Source: Amblyomma americanum
Taxonomy: Eukaryota; Arthropoda; Arachnida; Ixodida; Ixodidae
Direction: 5' to 3'
NCBI RefSeq assembly: GCF_052857255.1
Contig: NC_135502.1
Coordinates: forward strand, 150,845,311-150,909,310
DNA: 64,000 nt
In this document: positions 32,211 through 42,987 of the stretch, one piece after another
Layout: every line of letters starts with the position of its first letter
Numbering within the stretch: position 1 is the stretch's first letter
Program-made: the position numbers and the translations under genes
The notes under the pieces: model-generated
What the model was told of the DNA's origin: nothing
What the model saw: only the letters and a program-made list of their open reading frames with translations
The model's database searches: none

Positions 32211-32438
32211 ATGGCGGAATCTCTGCAAGAGCCCTTATATACTACTTATGGCATCAAGTGTACCAGAACCGCGACCCCCGCTAAGCTATTAGCAGAGAAG
32301 GCAAATGAAATAAGGGGCTCGTTTGAAAAACATATTAAGGAAGCTAACATTCACCGAAACCAAGATGCACAGGGGAATGTTTGTAATTTTTTTAAATTTC
32401 TAGTGTTAAACAATTGGTTTAAAGATAATGACTTATAA
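32211..32438 (+). CDS. Array ORF with lost stop, 75 codons
   Basis: Same start as other units (MAESLQEPLYTTYG) but TAG became CAG, so the frame reads on through the unit's AT-rich tail (QGNVCNFFKFLVLNN) to a later stop. The parental-type copy at 22117 stops at 53 codons. This is a change expected of an unconstrained frame. Confidence 0.25.
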   Translation: MAESLQEPLYTTYGIKCTRTATPAKLLAEKANEIRGSFEKHIKEANIHRNQDAQGNVCNFFKFLVLNNWFKDNDL

Positions 32439-32679
32439 AGCAGCAGAAAAAGCAACCATGCCGCCGGTGTGATCCGAACCCACGAGCTCCGAATATTGCG
32501 TCCAGTGCTCTACCAACTGAGCTACGGCGACGTCTGTCCAGTCTGCTGCTTTCGTGAGTATATAAGTTTTGCGAGTAAACGAACCTTGAGAGTGTTCACC
32601 ACGCCACCCTCCACCATAGCGGTGGATGTAGCACGTCCTGTAATACCGCGAGTGTGACGTAGTACATCATTTAACGGCG

Positions 32680-32841
32680 ATGGCGGAAGCTGAGCGAGAG
32701 CCTTTATATGCTACCTATGGCATCAAGTCTGCCAGTACCGAGACCCCCGTTAAGCTATTAGCAGACGATTCTAATGAAATGAAGGGCTCGTTTGACAAAC
32801 ATATTAAGGAAGCCAACAGTCACCGAAACCAAGATGCTTAG
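32680..32841 (+). CDS. Intact copy of the array's 53-codon ORF
   Basis: MAEAEREPLYATYGIK, ETPVKLLADDSNEMKG, ending EANSHRNQDA and TAG. It is the block-duplicate of 22586-22747, with the same protein sequence by eye. Confidence 0.3.
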   Translation: MAEAEREPLYATYGIKSASTETPVKLLADDSNEMKGSFDKHIKEANSHRNQDA

Positions 32842-33392
32842 GGGAATGTTTGCAATTTTTTAATTTGTAGTGGCAATCACTTGGTTTAAAAAAATTACTT
32901 AAAATTCAGCAGAACAAACAACCATGCCGCTGGTGAAATCCGAGCCTACGACCTCCGAATATCGCTTCCGGTGCTCTACCAACTGAGCTACTGCGACGGC
33001 TGTGCAGTCTGCTGCATTTGTGGGTTTTTGTTTTGCGTGTAAGCGAACCTTGAGAGTGTTCACAAACGCCAACGTCGTCCCTGGCGGTGGACGTAGCCCG
33101 TGGTGTAATACCGCCAGTGTGACGTTGAACTTCGTTTAAAGGCGAGGGCGGAAACTGTGCGAGAGCCCTCTCACGCTACCTATAGCATCAAGACTACCAG
33201 AACCGGGACCTCCGTTAAGCTAATTGCCGACAAGGCAAATGAAATGAGGAGCTCGTTTGAAAAACATATTTTGGAAGCTAATAGTCACCGGAACCAAGGT
33301 GTATTGTGGAGTGTTTGAAATTTTTTAAATTTGTATTGCCAATCGATTGGTTTAAAGAAAATTACTTATAAAGCAGCACAAAAAACAACCAT

Positions 33393-33464
33393 GCCGCCGG
33401 TGGGTTCCGAACCCACGACCTCCGAATATTGCGTCCGGTGCTCTACCAGCTGAGCTACGGCGAC
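33393..33464 (-). ncRNA. tRNA-like Pol III cassette (best-preserved copy)
   Basis: All stems pair: acceptor 7/7 with one G-T, D-stem GCTC/GAGC, anticodon stem CCGGA/TTCGG, T-stem GTGGG/CCCAC. A-box-like TAGCTCAGCTGG; B-box-like GGTTCGGAACC. A T6 run follows within about 10 nt on the minus strand (ATGGTTGTTTTTTGTGC). Loop CGCAATA has G where U33 is expected, so a reliable anticodon cannot be read. Scanners would probably report a low-scoring or undetermined tRNA. Its identical duplicate is at 47975-48046. Confidence 0.6.
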
Positions 33465-36400
33465 GGCTGTCCAGTCTGCTGCTATCGTGAGTATTTAAAC
33501 TATGCGCGTAAGCGAACCTTGAGAGTGTTCACCAGCGCCATCCTCGTCCATAGCGGCGTTCGTGGCACCTCCTGTAATACCGCAAGTGTGACCTAGAACA
33601 TCCTCTCACGGCGATGGTGGAAACTGTGCAAGAGCCCTTATATACTACCTATGGCATCAAGTGCACCAGAACCGCGACCCCCGCTAAGCTATTAGCAGAC
33701 AAGGCAAATCAAATAAGGGGCTCGTTTGAAAAACATATTAAGGAAGCTAACAGTCACTGAAACCAAGATGCATAGGGGAATTTTTGTAATTTTCTTAATT
33801 TGTGCTTGCAGTCAATTGCTTTAAAGAAAATTACTTATAAAGCAGCAGAAAAAACAGCCATGTAACAGGTGGGATCCGAACCCACGACCTCCGAATATCG
33901 CGTCCGGTGCTCTACCAACTGGCCTACGGCGACGGCTGTCCAGTCTGCTGCTTTCGTGGGTATTTATATTTTGCGTGTAAGCGAACTTTGAGGGTTCACC
34001 AGCGCCAGCCTCGTCCATAGCGGTGGACGTAGCACGTAATGTAATACCGCGAGTGTGACGTTGAACGTAATCTAGCGGCGGTGGCGGAAACTGTGCGAGA
34101 GCCCTCTTATGATACCTGTGGCATCAAGACTGCCAGAACCGAAACCCCCGTTAAGCTATTACCAGCCAAGGCAAGTGAAATGGGGGGCCGTTTGACAAAC
34201 ATATTAATCAAGCCAACAGTCACCGAAACCAAGGTGCATAGGGGAATGTTCGTCATTTTTTTTATTTGTAGTTGCAATCAATTGGTTTAAAGAAAATTAC
34301 TTATAAAGCAGCAGAAAAAAACAGCCATGCCTCCAGTGTGATCGTCAGCCACGACCTCAGAATATCGCGTCTGGTGCTCTATCATCTGAGCTGCGGCGAT
34401 GGATGTCCAGTCGGCTGCTTTCTTGAGTATTTATGTTTTGCGTGTAAGCGAACCTTGAGAGTGTTCGCCAGCGCCACCCTCGTCCATAGCGGTGGACATA
34501 GCACGTCCTGTAATACCGAGAGTGTTACGTAGTACATCATCTAACGGCGATGGCGGAAACTGTGCAAGAGCCCTAATATGCTACCTATAGCATCAAGTCT
34601 GCCAGAACCGAGACCCCGTTAAGCTATTAGCAGACGATTTTAATGAAATGAAGGGCTCGTTTGAAAAAAATATTAATAAGGAAGCCAACAGTCACCGAAA
34701 CCAAGATGCATAGGGGAATGTTTGTAATTTTTTTTAATTTGTAGTGGCAACCATTTGGTATAAAAAAATTTACGTAAAATTCAGCAGAAAAAACTACCAT
34801 GCCGCTGGTGAAATCTGAGCCCACGACATCCGAATATCGCTTCCGGTGCTCTACCAACTGAGCTACGGCGACGGTTGTGCAGTCTGCTGCTTTTGTGGGT
34901 TTTTGTTTTGCGTGTAAGCGAACCTTGAGAGTGTTCACAAACGCCAACATCGTCCCTAGCGGTGGACGTAGCACGTTTTGTAATACCGCGAGTGTGACAT
35001 TGAACTTCATCTAAAGGCGAGGGCGGAAACTGTGCGAGAGCCCTCTTACGCTACCTATAGCATCAAGACTACCAGAACCGGGACCCTCGTTAAGCTAATT
35101 TCAGACAAGGCAAATGAAATGAGGGGCTCGTTTGACAAACATATTAAGGAAGCCAACAGTCCCCGCAACCAAGGTGCATAGGGTAATATTTGTCTTCTTT
35201 TTAATTTGTAGTGGCAACCATTTTGTTTATAGAAAGTTACTTATAAAGCAGCAGAAAAAAACAACCATGCCGTGGGAGGGATCGGAACCCACGACCTCCG
35301 AATATTGCGTCCGGTGCTACAGCAACTGAGCTCCGGCGACGGCTATCCAGTGTGCTGCTTTCGTGGGTATTTGTTTGCATGTAATCGAACCTTGAGAGTG
35401 TTTACCAGCGCCAACCTCGTCCATAGCGGTGGACGAGCACGTCGTGTAATACCGCAAGTGTGACGTTGAACGTCATCTAACGGCGAGGGCGAAAACTGTG
35501 TGAGAGCCCGCTTATGATACCTATGACATCAAGACTGCCAGAACCGAGACCACCATTAAGCTATTAGCAGACAAGGCAAATGAAATTAGGGGCTCGTTTG
35601 ACAAATATTAAGGAAGCTAACAGTCATCGAAACCAAAGTGCATAGGGGAATGCTCGTAATTTTTTTAATTTAAGGTGGCAATCAATTGGTTTAAAGAAAA
35701 TTACTTAAAAATCAAGAGAAATACAACCATGCCGCCGGTGGTATCCGAACCCACGACCTCCGATTATCGCGTCCGGTCCTCTGCCAACTGACCTGGGGCG
35801 ACGGCTGTCCAGTCTGCTGCTTTCGAGGGTATTTATTTATGTTTTGCGTGTAAGCAATATTTGAGAGTGTTCACCAGCGCCAACCTCGTCCATAGCGGTG
35901 GACATAGCCCGTCCTGTAATACCGCGAGTGTGACATTGAACGTCATCTAACGGCGTGGGCGGCAACTGTACGAGAGCCCCCATATGCTACCTAGGGCACC
36001 AAGACTGCCAGAACCGATGCCACCATGAAGCTATCAGCAGACAATTCAAATGAAATGGGATGTCGTTTGACAAACAAATTAAGGAAGACAACAGTCAACG
36101 AAACCAAGGGGCATAGGGAAATGTTTGTAAATGTTTTTTATTTGTAGTGGCAATCAATTGGTTTAAAGAAAGTCACTTATAAAGCAGCAGAAAAAACAAC
36201 CATGCCGCTGGTGGGATCCGAACCCACGACTTCCGAATATTGCGCCCGGTACTCCCAACTGAGCTCCATCGACGGCTGTCCAGTCTGCAGCTTTCGTGGG
36301 TATTTGTTTTGCGTGTAAGCGAACCTTGAAAGTGTTCATCACGACAATCTCGTCCATAGCGGTGACGTAGCACGTCGTGTAATACAGCGAGTGTGACGTT

Positions 36401-36885
36401 GAACGTCATCTAACGGCGAGAGCGAAAACAGTATGAGAGCCCCCTTATGCTAAATATGGCATCAAGACTGCCAGAACCGAGACCACCGTTAAACTATTAG
36501 CAGACAAGGCATATAAATGAGGGTCTCGTTTGACAAACATACCAAGGAAGCTAACAGTCACCGAAACCAAGGCGCATAGGGGAATGATTGAAATTTTTTA
36601 AATTTCTAGTGCTAAACAATTGGTTTAAAGATAATTACTTATAAAGCAGCAGAAAAACAACCATGCCGCCGGTGTGATCCGAACCCACGAGCTCCGAATA
36701 TTGCGTCCGGTGCTCTACCAACTGAGCTACGGCGACGGCTGTCCAGTCTGCTGCTTTCGTGAGTATTTATGTTTTGCTTGTAGGCGAACCTTGAGAGTGT
36801 TCACCAGCGCCACCCTCGTCCATAGCGGTGGGCGTAGCACGTCCTGTAATACCGCGAGTGTGACGTGGTACGTCATCAAACGGCG

Positions 36886-37047
36886 ATGGCGGAAACTGCG
36901 CAAGAGCCCTTATATGCTACCTATGGCATCAAGTCTGCCAGAAACGAGACCACAGTTAAGCTATTAGCAGACAAGGCAAATGAAATAAGGGGCTCGTTTG
37001 AAAAACATATTAAGGAAGCCAGCAGTCACCGAAACCAAGATGCATAG
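36886..37047 (+). CDS. Intact copy of the array's 53-codon ORF
   Basis: MAETAQEPLYATYGIK, ETTVKLLADKANEIRG, ending EASSHRNQDA and TAG. The frame is also open for seven codons upstream of this ATG, but only this ATG is shared between units. Its duplicate lies at 51468-51629. Confidence 0.35.
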   Translation: MAETAQEPLYATYGIKSARNETTVKLLADKANEIRGSFEKHIKEASSHRNQDA

Positions 37048-37819
37048 GGGAATTTTTGTAATTTTCTTAATTTTTAGTTGCAGTCAATTGGTTTTAAGAA
37101 AATTACTTATAAAGCAGCAGAAAAAACAGCCATGTCATCGGTGGGATCCGAACCCACGACCTCCGAATATCGCGTCCGGTGCTCTACCAACTGGCCAACG
37201 GCGACGGCTGTCCAGTCTGCTGCTTTCGTGGGTAATTATGTTTCGCGTGTAAGCGAACTTTGAGTGTTCACCAGCGCCAATCTCGTCCATAGCTGTGGAC
37301 GTAGCACGTAATGTAATACCGCGAGTGTGACGTTGAACGTAATCTAGTGGCGGGGGCGGAAACTATGCGAGAGCCCTCTTATGATACCTGTGGCATCAAG
37401 ACTGCCAGAACCGAAATCCCCGCTAAGCTATTACCAGCCAAGGCAAATGAAATACGGGCCGTTTGACAAACATATTAAGCAAGCCAACATTCACCGAAAC
37501 CGAGGTGCATAGGTTAATGTTTGTAATTTTTTTAATTTGTAGTGGCAATCAATTGGTTTAAAGAAAGTTAATTATAAATCAGCAGCAAAATCAACCATGC
37601 CGCCGGTGGGATCCGAACCCACGACCACCGAATATCGCTTTCGGTGCTCTACCAACTGAGAAACGGCGACGGCTGTCCAGTCTGCTGCTTTCCTGGGTAT
37701 TTATGTTTTGCTTGTAAGCGAACCTTGAGAGTGTTCACCAGCGCCACCCTCGTTCATAGCGGTGTTCGTAGCATGTCCTGTAATACCGCCAGTGTGACGT
37801 TGTACGTCATCAAACGGCG

Positions 37820-37981
37820 ATGGCGGAAACTGAGCAAGAGCCCTTATATGCTACCTATGGCATCAAGTCTGCAAGAAACGAGACCACAGTTAAGCTATTA
37901 CCAGACAAGGCAAACGAAATGAGGAGTTCGTTTGACAAACATATTAAGGAAGTCAACAGTCACCGAAACCAAGGTGCATAG
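37820..37981 (+). CDS. Intact copy of the array's 53-codon ORF
   Basis: MAETEQEPLYATYGIK, ETTVKLLPDKANEMRS, ending EVNSHRNQGA and TAG. The following unit is the one without a tRNA-like segment. Its duplicate lies at 52402-52563. Confidence 0.35.
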   Translation: MAETEQEPLYATYGIKSARNETTVKLLPDKANEMRSSFDKHIKEVNSHRNQGA

Positions 37982-40315
37982 GAAAATGTTTGTAAGTGTC
38001 TTTATTTCTTGTGCCAATCACTTGGTTAAAAGATATTTATTTATAAAGCAGCAGAAAAACCAACCACTGTCCAGTCTGCTTCTTTCGTTGGCGTTTGTGT
38101 TTTGCTTGTAAGCGAACCTTGAGAGTGTTCAACAGTGTCACCAGCATCCATACCGGTGGATGTTGAACGTCTTGTAATACCGCGAGTGTGACGTAGAACG
38201 TCATCTAACGGCACGGGCGCAAACTGTGCGAGAGCTCTCTTATGCTACCAATGGCATCAAGAATGCCAGAACCGAGACCACCGTTAAGCTATTAGCAGAC
38301 AAGGCTAATGAAATGAGGGGCTCGTTTGACAAACGTATAAGGAAGCTAACAGTCACCGAAGCCATGGTGCATAGGGGAATGATTGTAAATTTTTAAATTT
38401 ATAGTGTTAAACAATTGGTTTAAAGATAATTACTTATAAAGCAGCAGAAAAAACAACCATGCTGCCGGTGTGATCCGAGCCCACGAGCTCCGAATATTGC
38501 CTCCGGTGCTCTACCAACTGAGCTACGGCGACAGGTGTCCAGTCTGCTGCTTTCGTGAGTATATTAGTTTTACGTGTAAACGAACCACGAGAGCGTTCAC
38601 CAGCGCCACCCTCGACCATAGCGGTGGACGTAGCACGTCCTGTAATACCGCGAGTGTGACGTAGTACATCATCTAGCGGCGATGGCGGAAACTGTGCATG
38701 AACCCTTATATGCTACCTATGGCATCAAGTCTGCCAGAACCGAGACCCCCGTTAAACTATTAGCAGACGAGGCAAACGAGGCAAACAGTCCCCGAAACCA
38801 AGATGCATAGAGAATGTTCGTAATTTTTTAATTTGTAGTAGCAATCAATTGGTTTAAAGAAAATTACTTTAAAATCAAGACAAAAACAACCATGCCGCCG
38901 GTGGGATCCGAACCCACGACTTCCGAATATCGCGTCCGGTGCTCACCCAACGTTCCTTCGGCGACAGCTGTCCAGTCTTCTGCTTTCGAGGGTTTTTATT
39001 TATATTTTGCCTGTAAGCAATCTTTGAGAGTGTTCACCAGGGCCAACCTCGTCCATAGCGGTGGACGTAGCCGGTCCTGTAATACAGCGAGTGTGACGTT
39101 GAACGTCATCTAACGGCGTGGGCGGCTACTGTGCGTGAGCCCCCATATGCGACCTATGGCACCAAGAGTTCCAGAACCATGCCACCGTGAAGCTATTAGC
39201 AGACATTTCAAATGAAATGGGGGGTCGTTTGACAAACATATTAAAAAAACAGTCAACGAAACCAAGGTGCACAGGGAAATGTTTGTAGATGTTTTTAATT
39301 TGTAGTGCCAAGCAATTGGTTTAAAGAAAATCACTTATGAAGCAGCAGAAAAAACATCCACGCCGCTGGTGGGATCCGAACCCAAGACTTCCGAATATTG
39401 CGTCCGGTGCTCTAGTATCTGAGCTCCAGCGAGGCTGTCCAGTCTGCTGCTTTCGTGCGTATTTGTTTTGCGTGTAAGCGAACCTTGAGAGTGTTCACCA
39501 CGCCAATCTCGTCCATAGCGGTTACGTAGCACGTCGTGTAATACCGCGAGTGTGACGTAGTACATCCTCTAACGGCGATGGCGGAAACTGTGCAAGAGCC
39601 CTTATATGCTACCTAAGGCATCAAGTCTGCCAGAACCGAGAGCCCCGTTAAACTATTAGCAAACAAGGCAAATGAAATGAAGGGCTCGTTTTACAAACAT
39701 TAAGGAAGCTAACAGTCACCGAAACCAAGATGCATAAGGGAATGTTTGTAATTTTTTAAAATTTGTAGTGGCAATCATTTGGTTTTAAAAAAATTACATA
39801 AAAATCAGCAGAAAAAACAACCATGCCGCTGGTGAGATCCGAGCCCACAACCTCCGAATATCGCTTCCGGTGCTCTACCATCTGAGCTACGGAGACGTCT
39901 GTGCAGTCTGCTCCTTTTGAAGGTTTTTTTGCTTTAAGCGAACCTTGAGAGTGTTCACAGCGCCAACATCGTCCCTAGCGGTGCACTTAGCCCGTGGTGT
40001 AATACCGCGAGTGTGACGTTGAACTTCATCTAAAGGCGAGGGCGGAAACTGTGAGAGAGCCCTTTTATGCTACCTATAGCATCAAGACTACCAGAACCGA
40101 GACCCCCGTGAAGCTATTAGCAGACAAGGCAAATGAAATAAGGGGCTCGTTTGACAAACATATTAAGGAAACCAAGATACATATTGTAATGTTTGTAATT
40201 TTTTTAATTTGTAGTGGCAATCAATAGGTTTAAAGAAAATTAAATAAAAATCAGTAGAAAACCCATCCATGCCAACGTTGGGTTCCGAACCCACGACCTC
40301 CGAATATCGCGTCCG

Positions 40316-41582
40316 GAACTTTGAGTGTTCACCAGCGCCAACCTCGTCCATAGCTGTGGACGTAGCACGTAATACCGCGAGTGTGACGTTGAATGTAATC
40401 TAGCGGCGCGAGCGGAAACTGTGCGAGAACCCCCTAATGATGCCTGTGGCATCAAGACTGCCAGAACCGACACCCCCGTTAAGCTATTACCAGCCAAGGC
40501 AAATGACATGGGGGGTCGTGTGACAAACATATTAAGCAAGCCAACAGTCACCGAAACATAGGTGCATAGGGGAATGTTTGTCATTTTTTTTTGTTTGCAG
40601 TGGCAATCAATTGGTTTAAAGAAAATTACTTATAAAGCAGCAGAAAAAAACAGCCATGCCACCAGTGTGATCCTCACCACGACCTCAGAATATCGCGTCT
40701 GGTGCTCTATTATCTGAGCTGCGGCGATGGATGTCCAGTCGGCTGCTTTCTTGAGTATTTATGTTTTGCGTATAAGCGAACCTTGAGAGTGTTCACCAGC
40801 GCCACCCTCGTCCATAGCGGTGGACGTAGCACATCCTGTAGTAACGCGAGTGTGACGTAGTACGTCATCTAACGGCGATGGCAGAAACTGTGAAAGAGCC
40901 CTCATATGCTACCCATGACATCAAGTCTGCCAGAAACGAGATCCCCATTAAGCTATTAGCAGACAAGGCAAATGAAATGAGGGGCTCGTTTGACAAACAT
41001 ATTAAGGAAGCCAACAGTCACCGAAACCAAGGTGCATAGGGAAATGTATGTAAGTGTTTTTAATTTGTAGTGCCAGTCAATTAGTTTAACGAAAATTACT
41101 TATAAAGCAACAAAAAAGCCATCCCGCCGGTGGGATCCGAACCTACGACCACCTAATATTGCATACGGTGCTCTACCAACTGAGCTACGGCAACTACTGT
41201 CCAGTCTGCTGCTTTCGTGGGTATTTGTTTAGCGTATAAGCGAACCTTGAGAGTGTTTACCAGCGCCAACCTTCTTCCTAGCGGTGGACGTAGCACGTCC
41301 TGTAATACCGCAAGTGTGACGTAGTACATCATCTAACAGCGATGGCGATGCCATCAAGTCTGCCAGAACCGAGACCCCCGTTAAGCTTTTAGCAGACAAG
41401 GCAAATGAAATGGTATGGAAGCTAACAGTCACCGAAACCAAGGTGCATAGGGGATTGTTTGTATTTTTTCTTATTTTGTAGCGCCAATCAATTGGTTTGA
41501 AGAAAATTACTTATAAAGCAGCATAAAAAAACAGCCAGGCCACAGGTTGTGATCCGAGCCCACGACCTCAGAATATCGCTTT
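40316..41582. repeat. 466-bp tRNA-like/ORF tandem array, segment 4 (duplicate)
   Basis: Duplicate of 25737-27000. tRNA-like segments start near 40661, 41123 and 41542, the last cut by the LINE copy. The unit ORF at 40878-41039 is open. Confidence 0.95.
40878..41039 (+). CDS. Intact copy of the array's 53-codon ORF
   Basis: MAETVKEPSYATHDIK, NEIPIKLLADKANEMRG, ending EANSHRNQGA and TAG. Identical to 26299-26457 apart from one extra CAG codon. Confidence 0.3.
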   Translation: MAETVKEPSYATHDIKSARNEIPIKLLADKANEMRGSFDKHIKEANSHRNQGA

Positions 41583-41584
41583 GG

Positions 41585-41858
41585 CACTTTGGCAGCAGCG
41601 GTAGCGACCCTGGCACATTGGCTTACTTTCCCCTGTTCTACGCAGATTCTTCGACGGACGTTGTGTCTCCGGTGGTAGTCCTTGTGGCGCTACCTACCCT
41701 TTTCGTTTTTGTTGCTGCATCGTTCCCGTGTTACCTACACGTGCGGATTCTTCAGCCTGGCTGCCATCTACAGCTGATAGCGTCGACGATTTCTGCCACC
41801 GGGTGCCACTGCCGTCCCGATTCCTCGCTATAAAAGCCGCCGACGTGGAAGGCAACGA
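41585..41858 (+). promoter_or_regulatory. 5' promoter monomer of LINE copy 2
   Basis: Same 274-bp monomer as at 27003, with TATAAAA at 41829-41835 and the second CACTTTGGCAGC start at 41859. One substitution just before the presumed start. Confidence 0.6.
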
Positions 41859-42025
41859 CACTTTGGCAGCAGCGGTAGCGACCCTGGCACATTGGCTTAC
41901 TTTCCCCTGTTATACGCAGGTTAGTCCACGCCTTGTAACATTCGCTCTTTAGTTCATTTCATGTTGTCTACTCTACCGCTACTGCCACTCGAGTCTGCTT
42001 CCCTGTGTTTCTGTATCCTGTTCTA

Positions 42026-42940
42026 ATGGCAACTGTAGGCACCTGTTGCTCATGCAATGAAGCTGTTAGCTCAGATAAAATGTCTGTGTCATGTGGCGAA
42101 TGTAAGGGGCTTTTTCACATTGGGACATGTGCTGGTTTATCGGATAAACAATATAGGAAAAAGTTAGAATCGGCTAAACAAAAGTGAACTTGCTCTGCAT
42201 GCAGAGTTGCAGGAAAGGATAGTGAAGGCTCAAGCGGGAAGTCGTCAGCTGATGAACTAACGGATATAAGGTCGCTTTTAGCGAACATAAGTCAAAAGTT
42301 GGATGATTTGTTGCCGCTCAGAGAGACTGTGCCAAGCATTGAGCGGTCGGTACAACTAATGTCTGATAAGTATGACGAGATGTTTTCACAAATAGCTGTG
42401 CAAGAAAAGGACACGAAAGAAATCCGGAAAAGGTTTGAACACCGTTAACATAGCTCTCACGCTAGTGACGATGCGACAAAGAAGTTAAAGGCGGATCTAA
42501 ATGAGCTGGAATGGAGAAACCGCAAGTTAAACCTAGAAACTCACGGTGTTAGCGCAGCTGACAACGAAAATTTGCTTGAGAAAGGTAATTCTCTTGCCAC
42601 ATTGATTGAGGTCCCTGTACTTAGTGAAACCGATGTCACTGCCAATCACCACCTCCCATGCAAAGCCGGCCGCACTCCTGGTATAATTGTGAGGTATCTC
42701 AGGCAATCTGTTCGAGACCAATGGCTGGACAGCCGTTCGAAGCTGAGGGAAAAGAAATCCAAGGTGTCCTTTCAAGAAAACATGACCAGTTACAACCGGC
42801 AACTGCTTCGAGAGGCTAAAGACTGGGCGAAAGTAAATGGGCACAAATTCGCGTGGTGCAGGAATGGAATGATCTTGCTGCGAAAGACCGCGGGCGATTC
42901 TGTGATCGTAGTGCGTCACAGATCAGACCTTCCTTCCTAA
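42026..42940 (+). pseudogene. LINE copy 2 ORF1 (PHD-like finger), two stops
   Basis: Duplicate of 27444-28358 with the same TGA (42185) and TAA (42446) stops. No new lesion seen. Confidence 0.85.
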
Positions 42941-42987
42941 GCCTGCTCTTTTGTGAGCGTACTGAAGTTTATCTTTCCCGCCTAAAG

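Larger units (their letters stand above)
31945..33735. repeat. 1.8-kb four-unit block, copy 2
   Basis: Counterpart of 21852-23640. Differences include C for T in GCGTTCACCAGC, CAC for CAT in AAGATGCACAGG, G for T in TTTGCGAGTAAACG, and G for A in GCTTAGGGG. It lies on the opposite side of the CR1/L2-like LINE from copy 1. Confidence 0.85.
25737..40315. repeat. 14.58-kb tandem duplication, copy 1
   Basis: Repeated directly at 40316-54895 with an offset of 14,579-14,582 bp. It contains three array units, the 4.5-kb CR1/L2-like LINE, and about 19 further array units. Differences seen by eye are: 3 bp CAG missing at about 26375 (TTAGACAAGG against TTAGCAGACAAGG), A/G at about 27270, C/T at about 29368, G/C at about 32296, G/A at about 33073, C/T at about 37306, and 2 bp GT-type at about 39557. 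The right end lies inside a tRNA-like segment (CGCGTCCG). The left end lies in the spacer GTGCTAGCGAACTTTG. Confidence 0.95.
31499..40315. repeat. 466-bp tRNA-like/ORF tandem array, segment 3
   Basis: tRNA-like segments start near 31523, 31991, 32460, 32923, 33393, 33865, 34330, 34800, 35270, 35733, 36204, 36665, 37134, 37599, 38462, 38894, 39362, 39825 and 40271. The unit at about 38.07 kb has lost its tRNA-like segment precisely. The segment at 40271 is cut after CGCGTCCG by the duplication junction. Open ORFs lie at 32680, 36886 and 37820; the one at 32211 has lost its stop, those at 34551 and 39580 have early stops, and the one at 38685 has an internal deletion. Confidence 0.95.
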
